Assembly (NCBI GenBank): GCA_004556205.1
Contig: SFIL01000016.1
Span: forward strand, 4,788 to 68,787
From: Clostridiales bacterium
GTDB taxonomy: Bacteria; Bacillota; Clostridia; Oscillospirales; Oscillospiraceae
Length of the DNA stretch: 64,000 bases
Direction: 5' to 3'
The position numbers and the translations under genes are program-made. A model generated the notes under the pieces. It worked only from the letters and a program-made list of their open reading frames with translations. It was not told the DNA's origin and ran no database searches. This document shows, in pieces, positions 24,668-32,248 of this stretch (the stretch's first letter is position 1; every line of letters starts with the position of its first letter).

Positions 24668-25350
24668 TGCTCTACACGGAGGAGAATGTCAAAGCCGCCG
24701 TGCGGACACAGGACGGCAGACGGGTGTTTTGGCTGAAAGACGGCGACCGTCTGACGCCCTCCGCCCGGGACTGGCTGCAAAGCGAGCATATCCCCGTGGA
24801 AACGCGGAAAAAGACCTACACCACCCTGTTCGGCGGCGAATTCACGGAAAAGCCCGAGGAGCTGACCCACCTTTCGGGCAACCTCCTCGTGCCGAAGACG
24901 CACCCGCGCATCGCCTTTCGCGGGCAGATTGACGCACTGGAAGCGGAGCTTCTGCTCTGCCAGCACGCCCTGCGGGAAAAGGTGTCTCTGGTCGCCGCCC
25001 TGCAGGAGATGCTCGATTTCGTCCGCTCCCTCATCCGTGCGGATGTGCTGGAGGAGCCAGTCGCGCAGGTGCATCTGTGCGGACTTTCCGACGCGGAGCT
25101 GCGGGAGCACAGCCATTTTCCCGACAAATACTACGGGCAGCCGCATTTTCTGCCCGCCTACACCGACGGCGAAGCGCTTCTGCGCCTGAACCGCATCCGC
25201 ACGAAGGTTCGCGAAACGGAGCTTGCCTGCTGCCGCGCGTTTGCGGACGCGGACGGCAAGCTCCGCCGCGTGGATATTTTGCAGGCGCTCAACCGTCTTT
25301 CGAGCCTGTGCTGGATCCTGATGATCCGCTGCAAGGCGGGAAAGGAGTAA
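24667..25350 (+). CDS. eutT: Corrinoid adenosyltransferase EutT
   Basis: The 227-residue protein matches the clostridial EutT form. THLSGNLLVPKTHPRIAFRG is followed by QIDALEAELLLCQHAL and a C-terminal helical bundle. The segment HLCGLSDAELREHSHFPDKYYG is Cys/His-rich and recalls the metal-binding region of EutT. It attaches the adenosyl group of ATP to cob(I)alamin, supplying adenosylcobalamin to EutBC. It starts on the last base of the eutM stop; eutD follows after 2 bp. Confidence 0.85.
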   Translation: MLYTEENVKAAVRTQDGRRVFWLKDGDRLTPSARDWLQSEHIPVETRKKTYTTLFGGEFTEKPEELTHLSGNLLVPKTHPRIAFRGQIDALEAELLLCQHALREKVSLVAALQEMLDFVRSLIRADVLEEPVAQVHLCGLSDAELREHSHFPDKYYGQPHFLPAYTDGEALLRLNRIRTKVRETELACCRAFADADGKLRRVDILQALNRLSSLCWILMIRCKAGKE

Positions 25351-25352
25351 GA

Positions 25353-25955
25353 ATGGACGATTTGGTAACGCGTGTCACCGAAGCCGTGCTCTCGCGCTTA
25401 TTTGTCGAGCTGGAGGCTTCGGGACGCCATGTGCATCTGACGAAGGAGGCCGCTTTGGCGCTTTTCGGGCACGGCTTGACGGAAAAGCGTCCGCTCTCGC
25501 AGCCGGGGCAGTTCGTTTGCAACGAGCGCGTCAGCATCATCACCCCGAAGGGACGCTTTGACCGCGTCGCCGTCTTGGGACCCGAACGGAACGAATGTCA
25601 GGTCGAGCTGTCCAAGACCGACTGCGTGACTCTCGGCATCCAAGCGCCCGTGCGTCAGAGCGGGAAAACCGAGGGAACGGGCGGCATCCTCATTGAAAAC
25701 GGTGAGCGCCGGCTCACGCTGACAAGCGGCGTCATCATTGCGCAGCGGCACATCCATATGACACCCGAGGACGCCGCCCTGCGCGGGTTACACGACGGCG
25801 CGGTCGTCCGGCTGAAAGCGCTGACGGAGCGCCCCGTGACCTTTGAGGAGGTCGTCGTGCGCGTCAGTCCGAAGTTCCGCACCTACGCGCACCTCGACTA
25901 TGACGAGGCGAACGCCTGCGGTTTCCGAGCGGGTGATTTGGGGATGATCGTATGA
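25353..25955 (+). CDS. eutD: PduL-type phosphotransacylase (EutD role)
   Basis: The 200-residue protein is a two-barrel PduL enzyme. Barrel 1 has SGRHVHLTKEAALALFG and KRPLSQPGQFVCNERV; barrel 2 has GVIIAQRHIHMTPEDA and RTYAHLDYDEANACGF. The His residues of RHVHL and RHIHM are the zinc ligands. It exchanges CoA of acetyl-CoA for phosphate, giving acetyl phosphate and recycling CoA. It is unrelated to the Pta-type EutD of enterobacteria but replaces it in clostridial clusters. AAGGAG lies before the ATG at 25353. The stop overlaps the next gene by ATGA. Confidence 0.9.
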   Translation: MDDLVTRVTEAVLSRLFVELEASGRHVHLTKEAALALFGHGLTEKRPLSQPGQFVCNERVSIITPKGRFDRVAVLGPERNECQVELSKTDCVTLGIQAPVRQSGKTEGTGGILIENGERRLTLTSGVIIAQRHIHMTPEDAALRGLHDGAVVRLKALTERPVTFEEVVVRVSPKFRTYAHLDYDEANACGFRAGDLGMIV

Positions 25956-26431
25956 ACGAGCGCTTGATCGAGGAGGTCGTCGCGGAGGTGCGGCGCAGGC
26001 AGGCGCTCGAACGACCCACTGCCTTACTGTTGGGACGCGCGCCCGCACGAGAGCTTGGCTTTCACTATGTCACGGAGGGGGACTACGCGGCGGTCGTGAT
26101 CGGCTCTCTGACGGCGTGCCGGCTTCTGCACCTGCCCGACGAGACGGTCACGCAGGCGCTGCTGCTGGGCAAGCCCGTCTATCTCTGTCCGGAGGGCTTG
26201 GAATATCGGCAATACAGCCATACAAGCAACCGCGTGCTGTGGTCGCGCCTGCTTGCCGCCGAACGGCAATTAAAGCAGCTCGGCGTGCAGTTTTTGGAGC
26301 AAAACACAAAAGGCGGCGGAACCGGAAAGCTGCTCACCGCCGACGAGGTGCGCCGCCGTCTGCGGGAGGGTCTGCCGATCGAGGGACGGCTGACCCCCTT
26401 GGCGCGGGACATCATGGAGGGCAAGGCATGA
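25952..26431 (+). CDS. Unnamed ethanolamine-cluster protein
   Basis: The 159-residue protein belongs to the small family of uncharacterised proteins found in clostridial ethanolamine operons. Visible features are a short N-terminal helix (MNERLIEEVVAEVRRR), a strand-rich part (RPTALLLGRAP, YAAVVIGSLTA, GKPVYLCPEGLEYR) that suggests a Rossmann-like fold, and a helical C-terminus with LLAAERQLKQLGVQFL. The N-terminal amphipathic helix could be an encapsulation peptide. No catalytic motif is recognised. It overlaps both neighbours by 4 bp. Confidence 0.75.
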   Translation: MNERLIEEVVAEVRRRQALERPTALLLGRAPARELGFHYVTEGDYAAVVIGSLTACRLLHLPDETVTQALLLGKPVYLCPEGLEYRQYSHTSNRVLWSRLLAAERQLKQLGVQFLEQNTKGGGTGKLLTADEVRRRLREGLPIEGRLTPLARDIMEGKA

Positions 26432-26631
26432 AGGTCGGCACCGTGACCGGCTCCGTTTGGGCGACCAAAAAATGCCCCGCGCTCACGGGGCAGAGCTTAT
26501 TGCGTGTGCGCGTAGGTGAGCGCGTCATCCTCGCCTTCGGCGCCGCCGCCCGCCTCGCCCGCCCAAACACCCCCGCCGACGCCGCCATCGTCGCCATCTT
26601 AGACGAGCAAACACCCCCCGTCGAAGCGTAG
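26428..26631 (+). CDS. eutN: Microcompartment vertex protein EutN, missing its central part
   Basis: The 67-residue protein starts MKVGTVTGSVWATKKCPALT, then LLRVRV joins directly to GERVILAFGAAARLA and PADAAIVAILDEQ. EutN/CcmL pentamers are about 90-95 residues. The usual stretch between these blocks (a PxxxxGN loop and the AVDxVGAGxGE strand) is absent, about 24 residues, in frame, near 26512-26520. The missing part forms a strand of the barrel and the pentamer interface, so the product is probably non-functional. The TAG stop is also the start of a palindromic repeat (GTAGGGGCGGC), so the C-terminus may have been altered by repeat insertion. Confidence 0.8.
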   Translation: MKVGTVTGSVWATKKCPALTGQSLLRVRVGERVILAFGAAARLARPNTPADAAIVAILDEQTPPVEA

Positions 26632-26812
26632 GGGCGGCTATCAGCCGCCCGCGTGCAGAAACCACCGACCGCGTACACCCTCCATCGCACGCAGACGCTT
26701 TTTCCCATGTCATTGCGAGGAGCGCAGCGACGTGGCAATCTCGTGCAGGAACTACCAACTATGTACAAGATCGAAAAAAGATTGCCACGTCGCTGCGCTC
26801 CTCGCAATGACC
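26628..26812. repeat. Palindromic repeat plus TGTCATTGCG inverted pair between eutN and eutH
   Basis: GTAGGGGCGGCTATCAGCCG (from 26628) overlaps the eutN stop codon. A direct TGTCATTGCG copy spans 26709-26744 and an inverted copy 26779-26812. 7-bp units (GTTCACT, ATTCACT) lie at 26842-26856. Confidence 0.85.
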
Positions 26813-26876
26813 AGTAAGGCGGTCGTTTCCACCATTCTTCGCTGTTCACTATTCACTGCCAATTCGGAGGTATCCC

Positions 26877-27922
26877 ATGTCCGTTGATGAAATCATTCTC
26901 TGGCTGATGGCAATTTTTATGGCGCTCGGCGCGCTCGACCGCATTTTCGGCAGCCGCTTGGGACTCGGCAAGCAATTCGAAGAGGGCATCTTAGCCATCG
27001 GCGCGCTCGCCCTGTCCATGCTCGGCATTCTCTCCCTTGCGCCCGTGCTGGCAAAGCTCCTGCGTCCCGTCCTCGTGCCGGTCTACGGCTTTCTCGGCGC
27101 GGATCCCGCCATGTTCGCAGGCACCATCCTCGCAAACGACATGGGCGGCGCACCCCTCGCCTTTGAGCTTGCGCAATCCACGCAGGCGGCGCAGTTCGGC
27201 GGACTGATCATCGGCGCAATGCTCGGCGCGACCGTCGTCTTTACGATCCCCGTCGCCCTCGGCATCATCCGTCCCGATGACCGTCCAGCCCTCGCTAAAG
27301 GTGTCCTCGCGGGCGTCGTCACGATCCCCGTGGGCGCGTTCGTCGGCGGACTGGTCGCGGGCTTCCCGATTCTGATGATCCTGCGCAACCTCGTCCCCAT
27401 CGTGCTGTTCGCGGTTCTGATCGCCCTGGGCTTGTGGAAATTCGAGCGCGCCATGATCAAGGGCTTCATCGGCTTCGGCAAGGGTGTCCTCGCACCGGCA
27501 TCACCGTCATCCCCGGCATGGCACCGCTTTCGGACGGTGTCGGGGTCGTCGCGGGCATCGGCTTCGTGCTGGCAGGCGCGTTCCCCTTGGTCTTCGTGCT
27601 GACCAAGGTGCTCAAAAAGCCGCTTTTGAAGCTGGGCGGACTGTTGGGCATGAACGAGATCGCCGCTGCCGGCATGGTCGCCAGCCTTGCCAACTCCATC
27701 CCCATGTTCGGCATGATGAAGGACATGGATGCCCGGGGCAAGATCCTCAATGTCGCCTTCGCCGTCTCCGCCGCCTTCGTCTTCGGGGATCACCTGGGCT
27801 TCACGGCGGGCTTTGATAAAACCATGCTCGTCCCCGTCATCATCGCCAAGCTCACCGGCGGCATCGCCGCCGTCCTCGTCGCCCTCCTCCTCACCCGCAG
27901 AACGAAAGAAGCCCCGCAGTAG
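26877..27922 (+). pseudogene. eutH: Ethanolamine permease EutH, broken by an internal deletion with frameshift
   Basis: The first frame reads MSVDEIILWLMAIFMALGAL, FEEGILAIGALALSMLGI, ILANDMGGAPLAFELA and IPVALGIIRPDDRP, ending in frame at IKGFIGFGKGVLA. The other frame resumes at TGITVIPGMAPLSDGVG and continues with AAAGMVASLANSIPMFGMMK and FVFGDHLGFTAGFDK to 27922. Together they cover EutH except for about 18-20 residues of one membrane helix at about 27484-27500. The frames fit a loss of 3n+1 bases. Intact EutH has about ten membrane segments and imports ethanolamine. CGGAGG precedes the ATG. Without this permease only diffusion of neutral ethanolamine would remain. Confidence 0.85.
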
Positions 27923-27944
27923 GGCGACGACCCCACATTGCAGC

Positions 27945-27968
27945 TGTAGGGGCGGCTATCAGCCGCCC
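27945..27968. repeat. GGGGCGGCTATCAGCCGCCC palindrome
   Basis: This is the same element as at 26628 and 29690. It lies after eutH and could act as its terminator hairpin. Confidence 0.75.
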
Positions 27969-27988
27969 GGTGCAGGCATTTCTTCCGC

Positions 27989-28017
27989 TTGACAGGCTAT
28001 CCGAAGTATGCTATTCT
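27989..28017 (+). promoter_or_regulatory. SigA promoter of the small membrane protein gene
   Basis: TTGACA (27989-27994), a 17-bp spacer and TATTCT (28012-28017) lie 43 bp before the start codon at 28060. Confidence 0.75.
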
Positions 28018-28059
28018 TACAATAGATGGAAACTCCATCAAAAACCGCAAGGAGGAAGC

Positions 28060-28458
28060 ATGATGAAAAAGCGGATCGCATTTCTCACCGCCGGCATTGC
28101 AATTCTGTTGATCTTGACCCTTCTGCCGTGGGCTGCGCAGCTGGGCGAGGGCGATAACGGCGGCAACCGTTTCGTCAATTACTATGCCGGTATCGGCATA
28201 AACGGCAACCTCTTCATGCCGCTCTCCGGCATTCTGACCGCCGCTGCGCTGCTCCTCGCGCTGCTGCATCTGTGCGGCGTGCTGCACGGCAGCCCGATCG
28301 CCTGCGGCATTTTGCTGATCTTATCCACCGTCAGCACGATGTGCTGCCATTTGTTCGGCGTAGCGGATTTCTTCTCCCCGCTGACGGTCGTTATCACCGT
28401 CGGGCAAGCCCTCGCAGCAGTCTACGCCCTCCTTGCCTGCCGCGTCAAACCTACATAA
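28060..28458 (+). CDS. Small four-helix membrane protein, unknown
   Basis: The 132-residue protein starts MMKKRIAFLTAGIAILLILT. It has hydrophobic segments near residues 6-25, 50-70, 75-95 and 103-125, with a polar stretch LGEGDNGGNRFVNYYAGIG between the first two. No family is recognised. GGAGG lies 4 nt before the first ATG and 7 nt before the second (28063), either of which may be used. A consensus promoter precedes it and the prfB promoter follows, so it is probably a single-gene transcript. Confidence 0.65.
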   Translation: MMKKRIAFLTAGIAILLILTLLPWAAQLGEGDNGGNRFVNYYAGIGINGNLFMPLSGILTAAALLLALLHLCGVLHGSPIACGILLILSTVSTMCCHLFGVADFFSPLTVVITVGQALAAVYALLACRVKPT

Positions 28459-28511
28459 CGCCATACCGAACCTGATTTTCGCAGAAAACCCGCTCCGATG
28501 CAAATTTTTTC

Positions 28512-28540
28512 TTTACAGGCCGAGGCAATTCGGTTATACT
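28512..28540 (+). promoter_or_regulatory. SigA promoter of prfB
   Basis: TTTACA (28512-28517), a 17-bp spacer and TATACT (28535-28540) lie about 34 bp before the prfB start. Confidence 0.8.
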
Positions 28541-28573
28541 ATGGTAGGAAAAATTTGAATCGGAGCAATTTTT

Positions 28574-29674
28574 ATGATTGAATTTGAAGAATACAAAGGA
28601 AAACTCAACGACTTAAAGCCGAAGCTGGAGGAGCTGCGTGCGGCGTTCCTGCCGCAAAGCGTACTGGACGAATTGGAGCGTCTGCACGCGATGGCGGAGG
28701 CACCCGGCTTTTGGGACGATCCTGCCCGCTCACAGAAGGCGGTCATGCGCACCAAGGCGCTGGAGTCCAAGGTGGAGAAATTCAACGCCATGTCCTCCTC
28801 GTGGGATGACCTCATGACCATCTGCGAGATGGCACTGGAGGAAAACGACGACTCCATGTTGGACGAGCTGACCGAGGGCTACAAGCACTTGGAGAGCGCC
28901 ATGGAGGAAGCGCGGCTGGAAACGCTTCTGCGCGGCGAATATGACGGCAATAACGCCCTTGTCTCGTTCCAAGCGGGCGCAGGCGGCACGGAGGCACAGG
29001 ACTGGTGCCAGATGCTCTACCGCATGTACACCTTTACCTATAAGATCATGGACTATCTTGAGGGCGACGAAGCGGGCCTGAAATCCGCAAGCATCATGGT
29101 CGAGGGCATGAACGCCTACGGCTTCCTCAAGAGTGAAAACGGCGTACACCGTCTCGTGCGCATCTCCCCGTTTGACGCAAACGCGCGCCGTCAAACCTCC
29201 TTTGCCGCCGTCGAGGTCATCCCCGAGATCACAGACGATGTAGAGGTCGAGATCCGTCCCGAGGATATCGAGATGCAGGTCTACCGCTCCTCCGGCGCGG
29301 GCGGTCAGCACATCAACAAGACCTCCTCCGCCGTGCGTCTGATCCATAAGCCGACGGGCATTGTCGTCTCCTGCCAGACCCAGCGCGACCAGTTCCAAAA
29401 CCGCGAAAACTGTATGCGGATGCTGCGCTCGAAGCTCTTGGAGATCAAGGAGCGCGAGCATTTGGATAAGATTTCGGACATCAAGGGCGTGCAGCAGAAG
29501 ATCGAGTGGGGCAGTCAGATCCGCAACTATGTCTTCATGCCCTACACCCTCGCCAAGGACACCCGCACGGGCTATGAATGTACGAACATCAACGCAGTCA
29601 TGGACGGCGACATCGACGGCTTCATCAACGCCTACCTCACCTGCGCCGCCACCGGCAACTGGGTAACGAAATAA
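28574..29674 (+). CDS. prfB: Peptide chain release factor 2
   Basis: The 366-residue protein has the SPF anticodon-like tripeptide in LVRISPFDANARRQTS, which reads UGA/UAA. The GGQ loop is in SSGAGGQHINKTSSAVRL, the methylated glutamine site that triggers peptide release. The N-terminal helices (EEYKGKLNDLKPKLEELRAAFL) run on without interruption into the rest of the protein. The internal UGA and CUUU slip site used for autoregulatory frameshifting in many bacteria are therefore absent. A GGAG site lies about 9 nt before the ATG. It has its own promoter. Confidence 0.95.
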   Translation: MIEFEEYKGKLNDLKPKLEELRAAFLPQSVLDELERLHAMAEAPGFWDDPARSQKAVMRTKALESKVEKFNAMSSSWDDLMTICEMALEENDDSMLDELTEGYKHLESAMEEARLETLLRGEYDGNNALVSFQAGAGGTEAQDWCQMLYRMYTFTYKIMDYLEGDEAGLKSASIMVEGMNAYGFLKSENGVHRLVRISPFDANARRQTSFAAVEVIPEITDDVEVEIRPEDIEMQVYRSSGAGGQHINKTSSAVRLIHKPTGIVVSCQTQRDQFQNRENCMRMLRSKLLEIKEREHLDKISDIKGVQQKIEWGSQIRNYVFMPYTLAKDTRTGYECTNINAVMDGDIDGFINAYLTCAATGNWVTK

Positions 29675-29689
29675 ACCTCCAAAGATGTC

Positions 29690-29768
29690 GTAGGGGCGGC
29701 TATCAGCCGCCCGCGTGCAGGCATGTCCCTTGCATGTCTTCGCGAGGCGCGCAGTGAGGTGGCAATCT
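29690..29768. repeat. Palindrome plus degenerate TGTCATTGCG copy after prfB
   Basis: GTAGGGGCGGCTATCAGCCG (29690-29712, with CCC) is followed by a diverged copy reading TGTCTTCGCGAGGCGCGCAG to GGCAATCT. Confidence 0.7.
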
Positions 29769-29830
29769 AAGATCGGGGCTGCCAACTCCGCGCGGCTGAC
29801 AAAATAATTTGCGTTTTCGCAAAATAGTGC

Positions 29831-29859
29831 TTGAAATCCGCAGTTTTTTGTGGTAACAT
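29831..29859 (+). promoter_or_regulatory. Promoter of secG
   Basis: TTGAAA (29831-29836), a 17-bp spacer and TAACAT (29854-29859) precede a leader of about 85 nt before secG. Confidence 0.6.
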
Positions 29860-29947
29860 CATTAGTACTGTTTGCAAATATGTTCTTTCGAACTTAATTT
29901 CGGCGCACCGCTTGCCGTAAGCGCGGTCTGATTTGGAGGTTTATACT

Positions 29948-30193
29948 ATGGGTACATTAAAGGTCATTCTTTTGGTTATGCAGCTTATTTCCTGCGTTGT
30001 GCTGACGGCGATCATCCTGCTCCAGTCGGGCAAGGAAGACGGTCTGAGCGCACTCACGGGCAATTCCGACAGCTTTTTAGGCAGAAACAAGGCAGCGACG
30101 TTGGACGCTAAGCTCGCCAACCTCACGAAGTGGATCGCAGCAGCGTTTGTTCTGCTTACCTTCTTCGTCTCCATGCTCTACACTGCGGCATAA
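29948..30193 (+). CDS. secG: Preprotein translocase subunit SecG
   Basis: The 81-residue protein has two membrane helices: VILLVMQLISCVVLTAIILL (about residues 6-25) and WIAAAFVLLTFFVSMLYTA at the C-terminus. The conserved cytoplasmic loop reads QSGKEDGLSALTGNS and FLGRNKAATLDAKL. SecG joins SecYE and eases SecA-driven export. TTTGGAGGT lies before the ATG, and the gene has its own promoter and a terminator at 30207. Confidence 0.92.
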   Translation: MGTLKVILLVMQLISCVVLTAIILLQSGKEDGLSALTGNSDSFLGRNKAATLDAKLANLTKWIAAAFVLLTFFVSMLYTAA

Positions 30194-30206
30194 GAACGGA
30201 AAGAAT

Positions 30207-30255
30207 AAGGGGCTGCCTCTCATGATTTTTGTAAATCATTTTGAGACAGCCCCTT
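30207..30255 (+). terminator. Terminator of secG
   Basis: AAGGGGCTG...CAGCCCCTT with an inner ATGATTT/AAATCAT stem forms a long hairpin with small bulges, beginning 14 bp after the secG stop. Confidence 0.7.
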
Positions 30256-30261
30256 CTGAAC

Positions 30262-30430
30262 TAAGTGTGCCTTACGGCACGAGAAGTTTGCTTCACAAGT
30301 GAAGCTGCCCTGCGGGCAGTGAAGTTTCTGCGGAAGTGAGCAGCACACTTAACTTCATATTGTGCGAAGCACAATACTTCACCATGGCACAAGCCATAAC
30401 TTCACATCAGCGTTAGCTGATACTCCACGA
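30262..30430. repeat. Array of consecutive small hairpins joined by ACTTCAC/GTGAAGT spacers
   Basis: Perfect small hairpins follow one another: GTGCC-TTAC-GGCAC (30267), GCTTCAC-AA-GTGAAGC (30290), TGCCC-TGC-GGGCA (30306), ATTGTGC-GAA-GCACAAT (30359), ATGGC-ACAA-GCCAT (30384) and ATCAGC-GTTA-GCTGAT (30406). Spacers read GTGAAGT in the left half and ACTTCAC (or ACTCCAC) in the right half. AAGTGTGC (30263) and GCACACTT (30343) are an outer inverted pair. No coding frame or known RNA family is recognised. Confidence 0.8.
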
Positions 30431-30483
30431 AAATCAAGAAATTTCAGATGTCTGTATTTTTCGTGGTGTAAACACATAAAACG

Positions 30484-30518
30484 CCACTGCATCGTTTGAT
30501 GCGGTGGTTTTCTTTTTT
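30484..30518 (+). terminator. Terminator-like hairpin with T tract
   Basis: CCACTGCATC / GATGCGGTGG (one G-T pair) with a short loop is followed by TTTTCTTTTTTT. It lies after the hairpin array, with no gene in between, so it may end a non-coding transcript of the array or back up the secG terminator. Confidence 0.75.
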
Positions 30519-30579
30519 TGCACGGGAAAACCGGAGACCTCCTCCATATTCAAAGGAGGATATATAACCGGCGTCGGAG

Positions 30580-30608
30580 TTGACGACAGGATGGCTTTGT
30601 GTTAGAAT
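30580..30608 (+). promoter_or_regulatory. SigA promoter of the hydrogenase gene
   Basis: TTGACG (30580-30585), a 17-bp spacer and TAGAAT (30603-30608) lie about 58 bp before the start codon. Confidence 0.75.
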
Positions 30609-30666
30609 GTTTTAATAGTGCTCGACACATTTTCGGCTTTGGTGCAAAAAGAGAGGAGTGCTTGGT

Positions 30667-32178
30667 ATGCGGGGCATAAAAACAACGAAGTCCAGATTAC
30701 GGAATCGGATCTTTACCGAGGTCGCGCGGCTTGCCTTTGAGGGGTGGGACGCGAGAAAATTCGAAAACCTCCCTTACAAAATCATCCCAGGGGAGATGGC
30801 ACAGTACCGCGACAGCGTGTTCGTTGAGCGCGAGGTCGTTGCGGAGCGTCTGCGCGCGGCAATGGGGTTATCCCTGCGCAAGTTTTGCAGCTATTCCTCC
30901 GTCCGTCACGGGATCGACGCGAGCCTGATCGACGAAAAATACTATGAGCCGCCGCTCATTGATATCATTAAATTTGCCTGCAACCGCTGCGACGAGAACA
31001 GAGTTTTTGTGACAAACGCCTGCCAAAACTGCTTGGAGCATCCTTGCATGGAGGTCTGCCCGAAAAAGGCGGTGAGCATCCGTAACGGAGGCGCGTTTAT
31101 CGACGAGGAGAAATGCGTCAAGTGCGGCTTGTGCGTCAACGCCTGCGATTACCACGCCATTGTCAAGCATGAGCGACCCTGTGCGAAGGTCTGCGGCATG
31201 AACGCCATCCGTTCCGACGAATACGGCAGAGCGGAGATCGACCACGACAAATGCGTGTCTTGCGGGATGTGCCTTGTGAGCTGTCCCTTCGGCGCGATCA
31301 TCGACAAAAGTCAGATCTTTCAGACAATTACCGCGCTCAAGAGCGACACTCCTGTTTACGCCGCCATTGCGCCCGCCTTTGCCGGACAATTCGGCAATGT
31401 GACCACGGGACAGATCCGCACGGCGTTCCGCGAGCTTGGCTTTGCCGATGTAGTGGAGGTCGCCGTCGGCGCGGATCTCTGCACAATCGAGGAGGCAAAG
31501 GATTTCTTGGAAAAGGTGCCGTCGGAGCAGCCGTTTATGGCGACCTCCTGCTGTCCTGCGTGGTCGGTGATGGCAAAAAAGCTGTTTCCGGAATTTGCGC
31601 CCTACATCTCTATGGCGCTGACACCGATGGTGCTGACGGGGAGACTGATCAAAAAGCAGCATCCCGACTGCAAAGTGGTCTTTGTCGGCCCTTGTGCGGC
31701 AAAAAAGTTAGAGGCAAGCAGGCACTCCGTCCGCAGCGATGTGGACTTTGTACTGACCTTTGAGGAATTTGCCTCGATTTTGGAGGCAAAGGAGCTTGTG
31801 ATCTCGGAATGCGCCGAAAGTGAACCGCTTTGCGCGGCAAGCGGAGACGGCTTGCGCTTTGCCGTCAGCGGCGGCGTTGCCGGTGCGGTCGAGAACGCGA
31901 TCCGTGCGATCGAGCCGGAACGGGCAGTCATGACTGCGCGTGCCGAGGGACTGCCGAATTGTAAAAAGATGTTACAGCTTGCCAAGGCGGGAAAATATGA
32001 CGGCTTCCTTTTGGAGGGCATGGCTTGTCCCGGAGGCTGCGTGGCAGGCGCGGGCGTGATCGCGCCGATCCGCAAATCGACGGATGCAGTCGGCAAGCTG
32101 GCACAGGCGGCGCCGTTGGCGCACGCAAGTGATTCTCCCTTCCGCACAGCGCTGGAGGCATTGGAGATCAGTGAATAA
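30667..32178 (+). CDS. [FeFe] hydrogenase, group B type
   Basis: The 503-residue protein has N-terminal ferredoxin-like clusters (CNRCDEN, CQNCLEHPCMEVCPK, CVKCGLCVNACDY, CVSCGMCLVSCPFG). The H-cluster domain has all three binding motifs: TSCCPAW, FVGPCAAKKLEA and EGMACPGGCVAGAG. The first motif with two adjacent Cys and the lack of an N-terminal 2Fe-2S domain fit monomeric group B hydrogenases. Activity probably couples ferredoxin oxidation to H2 formation, or sensing; no partner subunit is nearby. GAGGAG lies 8 nt before ATG 30667; a GTG three codons upstream overlaps that site and is rejected. Confidence 0.9.
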   Translation: MRGIKTTKSRLRNRIFTEVARLAFEGWDARKFENLPYKIIPGEMAQYRDSVFVEREVVAERLRAAMGLSLRKFCSYSSVRHGIDASLIDEKYYEPPLIDIIKFACNRCDENRVFVTNACQNCLEHPCMEVCPKKAVSIRNGGAFIDEEKCVKCGLCVNACDYHAIVKHERPCAKVCGMNAIRSDEYGRAEIDHDKCVSCGMCLVSCPFGAIIDKSQIFQTITALKSDTPVYAAIAPAFAGQFGNVTTGQIRTAFRELGFADVVEVAVGADLCTIEEAKDFLEKVPSEQPFMATSCCPAWSVMAKKLFPEFAPYISMALTPMVLTGRLIKKQHPDCKVVFVGPCAAKKLEASRHSVRSDVDFVLTFEEFASILEAKELVISECAESEPLCAASGDGLRFAVSGGVAGAVENAIRAIEPERAVMTARAEGLPNCKKMLQLAKAGKYDGFLLEGMACPGGCVAGAGVIAPIRKSTDAVGKLAQAAPLAHASDSPFRTALEALEISE

Positions 32179-32216
32179 AAGGAACGACCCGCCCTTCACG
32201 GCGGGTCGTTCCTTTT
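32177..32216. terminator. Strong terminator after the hydrogenase
   Basis: A perfect 17-bp stem, AAAAGGAACGACCCGCC and its complement, with a 6-nt loop overlaps the stop codon and ends in TTTT. It also serves the convergent MFS gene. Confidence 0.92.
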
Positions 32217-32248
32217 AACACGGCGTCTCCGCTGGATGTAGCATTTCC

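Larger units (their letters stand above)
30194..30666. other. Gap between secG and the hydrogenase: terminators, hairpin array, promoter
   Basis: No gene is seen in 473 bp. In order it holds a long hairpin (30207), an array of small hairpins (30262-30430), a terminator-like stem with a T tract (30484), an inverted CCTCCTCC/GGAGGA segment (about 30541-30560) and a consensus promoter (30580). Confidence 0.75.

Noticed and set aside
25952..26631. A 171-codon frame starting at 26116 that could be one protein including eutN
   Set aside because: Its first 104 codons are the shadow of the upstream eut gene. EutN homology starts at the ATG at 26428, which overlaps the upstream stop by 4 bp.
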